Below are positions 26,341 to 34,583 of a stretch of DNA of 64,000 nt, one piece after another. The translations under genes were made by a program, and so were the position numbers. Position 1 is the stretch's first letter, and each line of letters begins with the position of its first letter. Under the pieces are notes generated by a model. It ran no database searches. It was not told the DNA's origin and saw only the letters and a list, made by a program, of their open reading frames with translations. The stretch is from Paenibacillus mesophilus (GTDB lineage Bacteria; Bacillota; Bacilli; Paenibacillales; NBRC-103111), in contig NZ_VCRA01000004.1 of assembly GCF_005938385.1 (NCBI RefSeq), forward strand, positions 436,206 to 500,205, given 5' to 3'.

Positions 26341-26541
26341 TTACAGCTTAACTACGTTCTCCGCTTGTGGTCCGCGGTTGCCTTGTACCACATTGAATTG
26401 AACGCGTTGGCCTTCGTCCAAGGTTTTGAAGCCCTCGCCGGTGATTGCGCTGAAGTGTACGAATACGTCGTTTCCGCCTTCAACCTCGATGAACCCAAAT
26501 CCTTTTTCTGCGTTAAACCATTTTACTGTTCCTGTTTGCAT
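26341..26541 (-). CDS. CspA-family cold-shock protein
   Basis: 66 aa single cold-shock domain with RNP1 KGFGFIEV and RNP2 [11 protein letters not shown] chaperone active at low temperature and in growth. ATG 26541 follows GGAGGTAATATCC. Promoter at 26683-26711 implies a leader of about 135 nt, long as usual for csp genes. Confidence 0.97.
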   Translation of the reverse strand: MQTGTVKWFNAEKGFGFIEVEGGNDVFVHFSAITGEGFKTLDEGQRVQFNVVQGNRGPQAENVVKL

Positions 26542-26599
26542 GGATATTACCTCCACATATTATTTACATGATTTTTCTTTTTCGCTGAGGAAAATAAAA

Positions 26600-26659
26600 A
26601 TTCACATATTGGAAAAGGTACCATTTAACATAATAGCAACCCTTTACAATATGTGAATA
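26600..26659 (-). promoter_or_regulatory. 12-bp perfect inverted repeat in the csp 5' leader
   Basis: ATTCACATATTG (26600-26611) and CAATATGTGAAT (26648-26659) are perfect complements separated by 36 nt, all inside the untranslated leader of the csp transcript. They could form a temperature-dependent stem. Confidence 0.65.
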
Positions 26660-26682
26660 GGTTTCAATCATGGTTAATTTCA

Positions 26683-26711
26683 ATAATACCACGTTCAAGT
26701 TGGAAAAGCAA
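26683..26711 (-). promoter_or_regulatory. SigA-type promoter of csp
   Basis: TTGCTT, 17 bp, TATTAT on the minus strand. Confidence 0.75.
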
Positions 26712-26741
26712 ATTTACCGCAAACTTATTTCCAAAATCGAT

Positions 26742-26770
26742 TTGACACCCCTATCCTTCAATGTTATGTT
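26742..26770 (+). promoter_or_regulatory. SigA-type promoter of the Cse60-like gene
   Basis: TTGACA, 17 bp, TATGTT on the plus strand. Transcription would start about 26777, right at the leader hairpin. Confidence 0.75.
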
Positions 26771-26779
26771 GATCGTGAT

Positions 26780-26840
26780 GGGCATTCCGCAACCTCGCGG
26801 GGTGCCATCTGTACTTTTAGCGGGATTTTACATTTAATGT
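26780..26840 (+). promoter_or_regulatory. Structured 5' leader element, copy A
   Basis: A 10-bp stem GGCATTCCGC/GCGGGGTGCC at the transcript start, then about 14 nt, then CGGGATTTTACATTTAATGT just before the Shine-Dalgarno site. The same layout recurs at 41740-41803 upstream of rplY with a different but still fully paired stem. Confidence 0.65.
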
Positions 26841-26856
26841 TAGGAGGATGGATCGA

Positions 26857-27057
26857 ATGATTCAAGTCAAAGAATTCGTGGATACCGACAAATCGTATGC
26901 CGAGAAAAGAGCCAATGAGTTTCTTGCGGACTTAAGGGACGATCAGGTCATTAATATTTGCTACGGCTCCATTATGAAACCGAGTCCATCGGGCACCGTT
27001 TATCCGCGAAGCACGATATTGATCGTGTATCGAACGAGCGGGGAGGAGAACAAGTGA
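26857..27057 (+). CDS. Cse60-like small sporulation protein
   Basis: 66 aa. It opens MIQVKEFVDT and ends near ILIVYRT, matching the ends of the Bacillus Cse60 family, a SigE-dependent protein of unknown role. ATG 26857 has AGGAGG 9 nt upstream. Here the visible promoter is SigA-like rather than SigE-like. A hairpin follows at 27134-27165. Confidence 0.75.
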   Translation: MIQVKEFVDTDKSYAEKRANEFLADLRDDQVINICYGSIMKPSPSGTVYPRSTILIVYRTSGEENK

Positions 27058-27206
27058 GAGCTCCGGCGATTGCCCGATTGTCGCTTGTACGGAATGGAAT
27101 CTACACCGAACCATAGTCCGTGAAAACGCAAACAAGCAGTCATCGCCTACGCGGCGGCGGCTGCTTGCTTCGTCTTGATTCATAAGGAGATGCCATCAAT
27201 ACTTAA

Positions 27207-27668
27207 CTATATAAAGGTTTCACCCTGCAAATCACCGCGGTTCATATACTTGATTTCCTCGACTCGGACTCGGATCTCGCCGGAAGGCACTTTAAGCTGA
27301 TACGTCTCATTCGTTCTCGTCATTAATAATTGATGGCCTATAGGAGACAAGAATGAGATTTGGTTCTCATTGGGATCCGCTTGATGAGGGAACACGATCG
27401 TATACGATTCGGTGAAATCGTCTTCTACATAGCATAGTTTGACTTGGCTGCCGATCAGTACGGCGGAAGCGATGCTTTCTTCGCTGAATTCGGCAAGAAT
27501 TTTTTCAAGCGTCGATGAGTACGCCGTAAGCGTCTGATCGATCCTGGTTCGTTCATGACCGTAATTCGGACAATATTGGTCCAAGAAATGCGTCTTCTCG
27601 TCGTTCAAATAAATAAGCTGGCTGATCAGTTGGGTACGCGAACCATTCAGTGCGAGACTATGGCTCAT
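27207..27668 (-). CDS. GreA/GreB-family elongation-factor-like protein
   Basis: 153 aa. Helical N-terminal half (about 1-75), then a C-terminal FKBP-like domain with the Gre signature SPIGHQLLMTRTNE...VRVEEIKY. True GreA rescues backtracked RNA polymerase through acidic residues at the coiled-coil tip. Here the N-terminal part is shorter and divergent, so it may bind polymerase without cleavage activity, like other Gre paralogs (Rnk, YtxJ-type). ATG 27668 follows AGGAGGTGA. Its start overlaps the end of a 23-codon frame. Confidence 0.82.
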   Translation of the reverse strand: MSHSLALNGSRTQLISQLIYLNDEKTHFLDQYCPNYGHERTRIDQTLTAYSSTLEKILAEFSEESIASAVLIGSQVKLCYVEDDFTESYTIVFPHQADPNENQISFLSPIGHQLLMTRTNETYQLKVPSGEIRVRVEEIKYMNRGDLQGETFI

Positions 27669-27729
27669 AGTAGATCTCACCTCCTAAACGAAGCTTCTCC
27701 ACTACAGCCTTCATGGCAGCTCTTCTCAT
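27658..27729 (-). CDS. Small upstream open frame, 23 aa
   Basis: ATG 27729 preceded by a perfect AGGAGG; product begins MRRAAMKAVVEKLRLGG and ends EIYYEP. Its stop lies 8-10 nt inside the Gre-like gene, so ribosomes ending here could start the next gene. A palindrome CCTATAACAATATAGG sits just upstream. Probably a coupling or regulatory leader peptide; no known relative recognised. Confidence 0.45.
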   Translation of the reverse strand: MRRAAMKAVVEKLRLGGEIYYEP

Positions 27730-27900
27730 TTCGTTTTCCTCCTATAACAATATAGGCCTCCACATAGCGGGGCCTGCAGCTATCGTATCAAATTTCCCAT
27801 AATAAATCCATCAAAGCGTTTGCAGTCCCAACCGGAATACAAAGAAGCCCGTCCCTATAAGCAGCATAAGGCCAGGCTCCACTTGTTCGTCCACGCATGA

Positions 27901-28377
27901 TCAACTGCGCGAGAACCCTTCTTCCTCAAGATATTCCTTCGCTTCTTCGTAAGTTTCGAATACCGAATCCAGGTCCATTCCGGAGAAAATGTACCACATT
28001 TGATCCTCGTCATCCAATTTGAGCGTAAGCGATTGCTTCTTGCTATTCGTCCATAGCTCTTCCCCCGCTTGCGCGGCCTTGCCGGATCGGCCTGTGCCAT
28101 AGGTCGTCAGCGATCGAATCGACTGTCCGATCAAGGAGCGGAGGTCGTCCGCGGACAACTCGCGAATACTGACAAGCCCTTTCTCGTCGGTGTCGTATCC
28201 TTTCAGAAGACCCGCATACACATAACCGTTGCCATTCGGATGCAGGTGATAGACGACCGTCTTTTTATCGTGCACGCTTGCTTCGCAGTGATAATTGACC
28301 CGTCCGAGGGATACGTTTTTGCGCTGCAATTCGGGAAAGGAATCGGCAATGGCAAGCTTCTCTTCAAAACTGAGCAT
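27901..28377 (-). CDS. Conserved hypothetical protein
   Basis: 158 aa, soluble, acidic C-terminus (EEAKEYLEEEGFSRS). It opens MLSFEEKLAIADSFPELQRKNVSLGRVNYHC-like (only part quoted), a composition common in Bacilli proteins of unknown role. No catalytic motif, no membrane segment. Divergent from the ABC transporter gene at 28540. Confidence 0.78.
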   Translation of the reverse strand: MLSFEEKLAIADSFPELQRKNVSLGRVNYHCEASVHDKKTVVYHLHPNGNGYVYAGLLKGYDTDEKGLVSIRELSADDLRSLIGQSIRSLTTYGTGRSGKAAQAGEELWTNSKKQSLTLKLDDEDQMWYIFSGMDLDSVFETYEEAKEYLEEEGFSRS

Positions 28378-28539
28378 TCGGGTGATCCTCCGTATCGTAG
28401 TGAGTGATTGTCTTCATTATAGCACAGGAGCGGAGCGCATCCGATTTTCGCCGCGGCTCTTTTGGAAACAGGTGAATCGAGATTTTACAGCCGTACCGAA
28501 CTGCTGTAATCTATTGGTATTGGAAGGTGGCGATAAGAC

Positions 28540-30684
28540 TTGAGTTTTATCCAAATGATACTGCGCCAATTCGCCCGCTATAAACTACTTTTCGGCTTGT
28601 TTGTATTTTGCATGTTCGTAGAGGTCGCTTATGCGGCGGCAGCCCCTCTGAGTCTGAAATATTTGGTCGATGAAGCATTTACGCCCAAGGACCTGCAAAT
28701 GTTCATCCTCATTTTGAGCATTTTGATCATCGGGGGATTGCTCAATATTAGCGCCGGCGCATGCGGGGATTATTCGCTTGGCAAGCTTAGCGGCGAGGTT
28801 ATCCGGAAGCTGAGGCTCGATCTGTTTATCCATCTGCAGCGGCAGTCGCTTCCTTTCTATCAGCGCTACAAAGCAGGTGATCTTGTCACCCGCTTTGCCG
28901 CCGATTTGTCCTCCATGGAGAGAGTCGTGCGCAGTACGAGTCCTCTCTTTCTGAAGGAAACGTTGAGCATCCTGCTCGGACTGGCTATGCTTTTCTCCAT
29001 CGAATGGAAACTTACACTGGCCATGCTCGCCGGCTCCGCGCTGATGTTCGTCGGACCCCGGTTGCTTCAAAACCGTGCGGAAGCCGCCAATACGGGCTAT
29101 AAAGAAGCACAGGAACGCTTCGCCAATACGATCGACGAGATGGTCAAAGGCCACAAAACGATCAAAGGCCTGCATCAGCAAGGCAAATTCCGAGAACGTG
29201 CCGGCAAACAAATTCACGATCTGTTCTCCCTCGGCTTGAACCTGCACATGATCAATTCCTGGATGGAGCGTTTGCCATTAACGGCTCTGCTCATGATGAA
29301 CGGGGTCATGATCGGCTTCGGCGGATATTTGATTTTTCAGGACGAGCTTACGGTCGGCGGCTTTATGGCCTTTTTCACTTTATTTCTGATCGTCGGTCAA
29401 AATGTCTCCAACCTGGCGTTCCTCATCCCGAACCTGATCGATTCGAGCGTCAGCTTCCGCCGCGTCTCGGAGCTTTTCGAGCAGCAGCCCGACGTTCCCG
29501 AAGCGGCGGCCCCAGTCGAGCTTCCGTCCTCCTTCGCCTCGCTCCGGATGGATCGGGTCACCTTCGGGTATACCGGGGAAGCCGATCAATTGCAGGACGT
29601 CAGCCTGCATATTGCGGCCGGGAGCTATGTGGCATTCGTCGGACCAAGCGGCTCCGGCAAAAGCACGGCGTTGCAGCTGCTGTCGCGTTTCTACGATCCC
29701 GGACAGGGCACGGTAGCGATAGACGATTATGACCTGCGCACCGTCAGCGAGTCTTCTTTAAGAAAGCTGTCCACGCTCGTTACCCAGGACACCTTCCTAT
29801 TCAACGCAACGATCCGGGATAATTTGCTGCTTGACGGAGTGGATTCGACGGACGAGGACATGATCGAGGCGGCGAAACAGGCGAAAATTCATAACGTTAT
29901 CGCCGGCTGGCCCGCGGGATACGATACACTCATCCACCACGAAGGGGGTTCGTTATCCGGCGGCGAACGTCAGCGTATCTCGCTCGCAAGAGCGCTCTTG
30001 AGGAGACCGAAGCTGCTTCTGCTCGATGAAGTAACGGCTGCCCTGGACCCCGCTACGGAAGCGGATATCAATCAATTGATCCAGCAGCTCCGCCGGCATA
30101 TCACGATTGTTTCCGTAACCCACCGGCTGGCCTCCGTCGTGAATGCCGATACGATTCATGTGTTCAAGGATGGCCGAATCGTAGAAACAGGCACTCATCA
30201 CGAACTTCTGCGGCAAAACGGGCTGTACGCCAATTTGTGGGAGAAGCAGCATGGGTTTCACCTGTCTCGGGACGGGCTTCATGCAACAGTCGATGTGGAC
30301 CGGCTTGCGAAGCTGCCTTTTTTCGAAGGAATCGAGCTTCCGCTGCTTCGGGATATCGCCACCCTGTTTTCAACCGAAACATGCCAAGAGGGCGACGCGA
30401 TTGTCCGCGAAGGCGAGGAAGGGAATAAATTTTACATCATTGTCCGCGGCAAGTTCGAGATTAGGAAGAAGCTTCCTGAAGGCGAGAAGCAGGTAGCCGT
30501 TCTGCAGGACGGCGATCATTTCGGCGAAATCGCACTGCTCAAAGGCATTCCGCGGACCGCGACCGTGAGAGCCATGGGTCCATCCGTGCTGTTGTCCGTA
30601 AGACGGGAAGCTTTCCATAGATTGACCGCCGAATACCCGCAAATGCTGTCGACACTCGAGCACACGCTGCAGAAGCGCATTTGA
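28540..30684 (+). CDS. ABC exporter with C-terminal cNMP-binding domain
   Basis: 714 aa. Six membrane helices (about 10-300), ATPase with Walker A GPSGSGKST, signature LSGGE, Walker B LLLLDEVTAALD, and a C-terminal cyclic-nucleotide-binding domain (about 595-705) with an intact phosphate cassette (HFGEIALLKGIPRTATVRA). No C39 peptidase. TTG 28540 has AAGGTGG 9 nt upstream. It heads an operon with two GNAT-like genes and a 31-aa peptide gene, and shares the unusual ABC/cNMP fusion with the exporter at 2858. Export of the peptide is inferred. Confidence 0.93.
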   Translation: MSFIQMILRQFARYKLLFGLFVFCMFVEVAYAAAAPLSLKYLVDEAFTPKDLQMFILILSILIIGGLLNISAGACGDYSLGKLSGEVIRKLRLDLFIHLQRQSLPFYQRYKAGDLVTRFAADLSSMERVVRSTSPLFLKETLSILLGLAMLFSIEWKLTLAMLAGSALMFVGPRLLQNRAEAANTGYKEAQERFANTIDEMVKGHKTIKGLHQQGKFRERAGKQIHDLFSLGLNLHMINSWMERLPLTALLMMNGVMIGFGGYLIFQDELTVGGFMAFFTLFLIVGQNVSNLAFLIPNLIDSSVSFRRVSELFEQQPDVPEAAAPVELPSSFASLRMDRVTFGYTGEADQLQDVSLHIAAGSYVAFVGPSGSGKSTALQLLSRFYDPGQGTVAIDDYDLRTVSESSLRKLSTLVTQDTFLFNATIRDNLLLDGVDSTDEDMIEAAKQAKIHNVIAGWPAGYDTLIHHEGGSLSGGERQRISLARALLRRPKLLLLDEVTAALDPATEADINQLIQQLRRHITIVSVTHRLASVVNADTIHVFKDGRIVETGTHHELLRQNGLYANLWEKQHGFHLSRDGLHATVDVDRLAKLPFFEGIELPLLRDIATLFSTETCQEGDAIVREGEEGNKFYIIVRGKFEIRKKLPEGEKQVAVLQDGDHFGEIALLKGIPRTATVRAMGPSVLLSVRREAFHRLTAEYPQMLSTLEHTLQKRI

Positions 30685-30717
30685 TCATTCTAAGAAAAGG
30701 AAGGAGCATGCCCTGCC

Positions 30718-31233
30718 ATGACCATGCAATGCAAAAGCTGTACAACCGATGACGATTTCGCCAAAGTCAGTCTGTTCGTTCTCGACAACAAACACGACTT
30801 GCATCCTTCTTTTTGTACGATGGATATGGTGGAAGCGCTGTATACACATGTGACTCAAGGCCATTTGGTGTTCATCGAAAACGCCGATAAGCGGGTCATC
30901 GGGGCTTCCGCTTATTACCACGGGACTCCGGAACGGGATTTTCAAGACAAAGATATCGCTTTCTTGGACATGGCTATTGCCGATCCAGCATATCGGGGGA
31001 CACGGCTCTTCCTTACCGGATTGCAGTATATGGTGAACGAGATCGCGCAGGAGCATCCGGAAGTGCAGGAAATCAGACTGGCCGCTCTTGCGGACAATGC
31101 GTATTTGTGCAGGTTGTATTCCAAATTTACCGAGACCAGCTATTCGCGTGAAGGGGCGGCTCTCGAACAGCTCGTGTTTTGTGTCAAAATTAACAAATTA
31201 CAGGGTATCTTAAACAAATACGGCAAGGTATAA
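30718..31233 (+). CDS. GNAT-fold acyltransferase-like protein (1)
   Basis: 171 aa. GNAT-type strand-helix order (VIGASAYYHG, FLDMAIADPAYRG, then DNAYLCRLYSKF). The acyl-CoA loop RxxGxG/A is degenerate (YRGTRLF), so catalysis is doubtful or altered. It starts 33 nt after the ABC gene and is a paralog of the protein at 31372 (shared LF..GLQ..V.E and LxSKF segments). Confidence 0.75.
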   Translation: MTMQCKSCTTDDDFAKVSLFVLDNKHDLHPSFCTMDMVEALYTHVTQGHLVFIENADKRVIGASAYYHGTPERDFQDKDIAFLDMAIADPAYRGTRLFLTGLQYMVNEIAQEHPEVQEIRLAALADNAYLCRLYSKFTETSYSREGAALEQLVFCVKINKLQGILNKYGKV

Positions 31234-31276
31234 TGAAACTAGGAAACCGATTTATACAAGTGAAGGAGGAATCCAC

Positions 31277-31372
31277 ATGGCCTTAATACCCCCTAGTTTT
31301 GACAAGAAAAACGGCAGCAAGCTCGGAAGAATCGCGATTTTGAACGATGCTTTGAGAGCGCAACCTAAGTAA
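31277..31372 (+). CDS. Small peptide gene, 31 aa, between the two GNAT genes
   Basis: AAGGAGG lies 7 nt before ATG 31277. The product starts MALIPPSFDKKNGSKLGRIA and ends LRAQPK; no signal peptide, no Cys, no GG motif. Its TAA overlaps the next ATG (TAATG), so translation is coupled to the second GNAT gene. A Lys-rich peptide set between two acyltransferase-like proteins and behind an exporter suggests a modified secreted peptide, but that is inference. A regulatory leader peptide is the alternative. Confidence 0.65.
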   Translation: MALIPPSFDKKNGSKLGRIAILNDALRAQPK

Positions 31373-31911
31373 TGCCGTTCCAATTTCGTCCTTGTACCGT
31401 GGAAATGGACTATAAGGCGTATATCCATTTTCTGCTCCAGCATCACGCCGGGCTGAACTTGCCTTATCCGTTTGCCATGAAGCTTAGCTTTATAAGCAGC
31501 CCGCTGCTGTTCGGGAAGGGCATGCTCATCATCGATGAAGAGCCTTACGAAATCGCGGCTGCCGCAGGGTTCGTATACGGCACCGGCGCCAATGAGTATA
31601 AGGATCGGCACATATGCCAAGTCGAGGTTGCCTTTATTCGAAGCGAATATCGGCGTACCTTTTTATTTATACGAGGACTGCAAGCGCTCGTCGACGAGAT
31701 GAAAGCGGGCAACCCCGACGTCGAGCAGGTTCAATTCTGGACTTCGGCCGAACAGGGGGAATCGGAGAAATTGTTTTCCAAATTCGGCGCCCTTCCCGGC
31801 TCGACGAAGACGCTTGTGAACGACTTAGCTTTCTATACCGTTCCTTTTCGTGAGCTGGAGGCGCTTTGCCGGCGTTTTATACCGAGTAGAAATTTAGACC
31901 GTCGGGCTTGA
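31372..31911 (+). CDS. GNAT-fold acyltransferase-like protein (2)
   Basis: 179 aa, paralog of the protein at 30718, with the loop again degenerate (YRRTFLFIRG). The helix GLQALVDEMK and LFSKFGALPG follow the GNAT pattern. Coupled to the upstream peptide gene by TAATG. The stop lies inside the terminator hairpin. Confidence 0.75.
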   Translation: MPFQFRPCTVEMDYKAYIHFLLQHHAGLNLPYPFAMKLSFISSPLLFGKGMLIIDEEPYEIAAAAGFVYGTGANEYKDRHICQVEVAFIRSEYRRTFLFIRGLQALVDEMKAGNPDVEQVQFWTSAEQGESEKLFSKFGALPGSTKTLVNDLAFYTVPFRELEALCRRFIPSRNLDRRA

Positions 31912-31921
31912 CGGTCTTTTT
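31896..31921 (+). terminator. Terminator of the ABC-GNAT-peptide operon
   Basis: AGACCGTC and GACGGTCT pair around 6 nt, followed by TTTTT; it overlaps the stop of the last gene. Confidence 0.88.
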
Positions 31922-32015
31922 GTTTGTTCTTCAGACGTATTCATACATCATTAAGAGCAACGAAGTGATCATCAAATCAGCACTCGCGTAATCACCGATC
32001 CAAAAGGAGTACGAA

Positions 32016-32438
32016 ATGGAAACGTGCATCAGACAAATCCAAGAAACTGAGCTTGACGATTTGTTCAAATTAGTGGAGCAGTTTTCCACATCTTTTGTAC
32101 CCGACAAGGAACTATTCCAAGAGAGCATCGGTCACCTCTTGTCAGACGAAGCCGCTTTCTTACGAGTGGCCGTACTGGATGGCAAGTTGATCGGGTACTG
32201 CTTGGGCTTCGATCATTACACTTTATACGCGAATGGTCGTGTATCTTGGCTGGAAGAAATAATGGTTGCCGAGGCTTATCGTAATCAAGGAATCGGGAAA
32301 CAGCTAATGGATAGTTTCGAAGATTGGACAAAGTCGCGGCAGTCACGATTAATCGCGTTAGCAACACGCAGAGCGGCGACGTTTTATAAAGGGCTTGGGT
32401 ATCAGGAGTCGGCTGTTTACTTTCGTAAGCTTTTGTAA
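32016..32438 (+). CDS. GNAT-family N-acetyltransferase
   Basis: 140 aa with a complete acetyl-CoA loop (YRNQGIGKQLMD) and C-terminal FYKGLGYQES. AAAGGAG lies upstream of ATG 32016. Substrate unknown. Unlike its two upstream neighbours it is a canonical GNAT. Confidence 0.9.
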   Translation: METCIRQIQETELDDLFKLVEQFSTSFVPDKELFQESIGHLLSDEAAFLRVAVLDGKLIGYCLGFDHYTLYANGRVSWLEEIMVAEAYRNQGIGKQLMDSFEDWTKSRQSRLIALATRRAATFYKGLGYQESAVYFRKLL

Positions 32439-32488
32439 TCGAAGCGGCTATTTGGGAATTGGAGCGAGACTTGACAGTGCAACTCCAA

Positions 32489-32521
32489 GGAGTCGGACCC
32501 TTCTTTAAGGGTTCCGGCTCC
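32489..32521 (+). terminator. Terminator after the GNAT gene
   Basis: GGAGTCGGACCCTT pairs with AAGGGTTCCGGCTCC; TTTTTT follows. Confidence 0.88.
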
Positions 32522-32592
32522 TTTTTTATTTGAATCAAATTAAGCAAATACTGACATTCTAAAACCATACTGCCTCAAGAAAGGTACGTGAA

Positions 32593-33348
32593 ATGGTGAG
32601 AAAGCTAGGGGTTCGGGCGCTGACGTTAGGGTTAGGCTGCAGCTTTATTCTGATATCGGCTTGCTCGACAAATCATGAAATACGCCCACGATCCGTTAAT
32701 GACCCACATACGAATTTGGTATCGGAAGAACAAACCGACGACCCCGATCTGTACTTCGGAGATTTAGGAGTCGAACAACAGATTAATGCCCACCGCCTGC
32801 GGAGTCTCGCCGCTGCCGATCCGAACAAAAAGGCGTTGGTAGATCCGAATGGATTTCCACTCGTCAAACAACATCCCAATCCTTCCCTTCATCCGGACAA
32901 GAAGACCTATGTGGAGAGTGCCATCAAAACCGCTGAATCCTATATAGGAACCCCTTACGTGTATGGTTCCGATCGAACCGAACCGTCGACGTTCGACTGT
33001 TCCGATTATACGCGGTGGGTGTTCTTGACTGCATTGGGGATGGACTTGCCGTGGGATTCGAGGAGTCAAGCTGCTTATGTCAAAGCCTTCTCCAAAAAGA
33101 CCTATACTTCATTGAATCAAGCAAAGCGCGGCGATTTGTTGTTCTTTTCCAGCTATAGAGGAAACCGCGCAGCCGATTATGCAAACTTGACGCCAGCCGA
33201 TAAGACGATTACTCATGTAGGCATTTATATGGGGAACGGAAAGATCATTCATTGTCCTTCCAAGAAAAGCGGAGGGGTTCACATTGGCACTTTGACATGG
33301 AGGCAGTTGGATAACCGATTCATCTTCGGAGGAACTATTCTTGACTAG
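32593..33348 (+). CDS. NlpC/P60 cell-wall hydrolase lipoprotein
   Basis: 251 aa. Signal peptide with lipobox ILISAC (lipidated Cys near residue 24), then an NlpC/P60 domain from about 105: catalytic Cys136 in TFDCSDYTRW, His208 in THVGIYMG and His220 in KIIHCPS. It should cut peptide cross-links in peptidoglycan at the membrane surface. Single gene. Confidence 0.92.
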   Translation: MVRKLGVRALTLGLGCSFILISACSTNHEIRPRSVNDPHTNLVSEEQTDDPDLYFGDLGVEQQINAHRLRSLAAADPNKKALVDPNGFPLVKQHPNPSLHPDKKTYVESAIKTAESYIGTPYVYGSDRTEPSTFDCSDYTRWVFLTALGMDLPWDSRSQAAYVKAFSKKTYTSLNQAKRGDLLFFSSYRGNRAADYANLTPADKTITHVGIYMGNGKIIHCPSKKSGGVHIGTLTWRQLDNRFIFGGTILD

Positions 33349-33366
33349 CTCTCACCTTTCCCTTAC

Positions 33367-33400
33367 ACAAAAAAAAGGAGGCTGCAACATGCAGTCCTCC
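33367..33400 (-). terminator. Terminator after the solute-binding-like gene
   Basis: GGAGGACTGCA and TGCAGCCTCC pair on the minus strand around 3 nt; eight or more T follow. Confidence 0.9.
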
Positions 33401-33413
33401 AGTGCCGCCCGTT

Positions 33414-34583
33414 CTAGACAATCGTGTCGGCCCAGTGCTCCAACCGCTCCCGGACTTGCGCTTTGCCTTCGGCCATGGCGCGTAAATCCTCGTTAATGAG
33501 GTGACGCGAAGCATTCCATTTCTGGTTATTGTAAAACGCGCTTTTGCTGGTTCTCTCCAAGTCGTGCAGATACGGCTCGTACAGGGGATTGTCCAGCATG
33601 CCGAGCCGGGCTGCAAGCTTTTTGGTCGAGGGTAAATCGGGAAATAAATCGAGCAGCTCCGGATCCGTCGGGTTAGCGACCTCGCGGATGAACTCCCATG
33701 CCAGCTCTTGATGAGGGCTCCAAGAGGTTATGCCATAAGAGGCGAAGTACATCATATTCGTATCCGCGCCTCCCGGCATATGCGGCAACCCGACGACACC
33801 CCATTCATCGGGAGCCTCCAGCACTTGGTGGGTGCGGTAGGACAACTCGTGAATCATGGCAAATCCCGCTGAAAATAACGTTTTATAATTAAACTGCACC
33901 TCGAACGGAAGAGAGGCGACCCGATCACGGTATAGAGATGCAACCATGGAGATCGCTTCAACGGTTGCCTCGCTATCCGCATAACCGCGAATCGTCGAGC
34001 CGTCTTCCGCGGAATAGGCGCCTCCGTTCCGCATGACGTACGGTTCCCAATTTTCGATGTCGATGCCCATAAACAAGCCGAATCGCTTGATTGTCCCGTT
34101 CTCGTCCCGTTCCGTCAATTTGTGCGCGGCCTCGGCAAACTGTCCGAATGTCCATGCGCCGGTCGGATGCGGAAGGCCCGCTTCGTCGAAGCGCTGTTTG
34201 TTATAGTAAATTTGCGGAGTAAGCAGATTGACCGCAGGCAGACCGGCCAGCCGCTCGCCATCCATATTCCCCCGCAGCACCCCCTGGTAAAAATCGTCCG
34301 GCGATAAGGCTGGATCCCGTTCCAGAAAGGGCATCAGGTCGATCACATCGCCACGGCTGAGTAAAGGGCTGACGTCGACTTCCATGACGAAAACGATATC
34401 GGCTTCCCTTTCCTGAATGCGCTTGAACATTTCGTAATGATCGGATACGTAATCGATGATGACCTGGACATCCGGGTGCCGCGTTTCGAACTGTTCCTTT
34501 ACCGCTTGCATATATTTCGGGGCTTTCCGATAAAGCGAGCCGCTCAAAATCTTTAATGCTATCGGGCGCTCTTGTTCCGTCAC
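33414..34583 (-). CDS. Solute-binding-protein-like protein without export signal
   Basis: 389 aa with the fold of family-1 (sugar-type) extracellular solute-binding proteins (IVFVMEVDVSPLL, LLTPQIYYNKQRFDEAGL, SYGITSWSPHQELAWEFIRE). It lacks any signal peptide or lipobox; the N-terminus starts directly with the first strand (ALKILSGS). GTG 34583 overlaps the stop of the sigma-factor gene (GTGA) with GGAGG 10 nt upstream, so the two are translated together. A cytoplasmic ligand sensor for that sigma factor is a reasonable inference. Confidence 0.85.
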   Translation of the reverse strand: MTEQERPIALKILSGSLYRKAPKYMQAVKEQFETRHPDVQVIIDYVSDHYEMFKRIQEREADIVFVMEVDVSPLLSRGDVIDLMPFLERDPALSPDDFYQGVLRGNMDGERLAGLPAVNLLTPQIYYNKQRFDEAGLPHPTGAWTFGQFAEAAHKLTERDENGTIKRFGLFMGIDIENWEPYVMRNGGAYSAEDGSTIRGYADSEATVEAISMVASLYRDRVASLPFEVQFNYKTLFSAGFAMIHELSYRTHQVLEAPDEWGVVGLPHMPGGADTNMMYFASYGITSWSPHQELAWEFIREVANPTDPELLDLFPDLPSTKKLAARLGMLDNPLYEPYLHDLERTSKSAFYNNQKWNASRHLINEDLRAMAEGKAQVRERLEHWADTIV

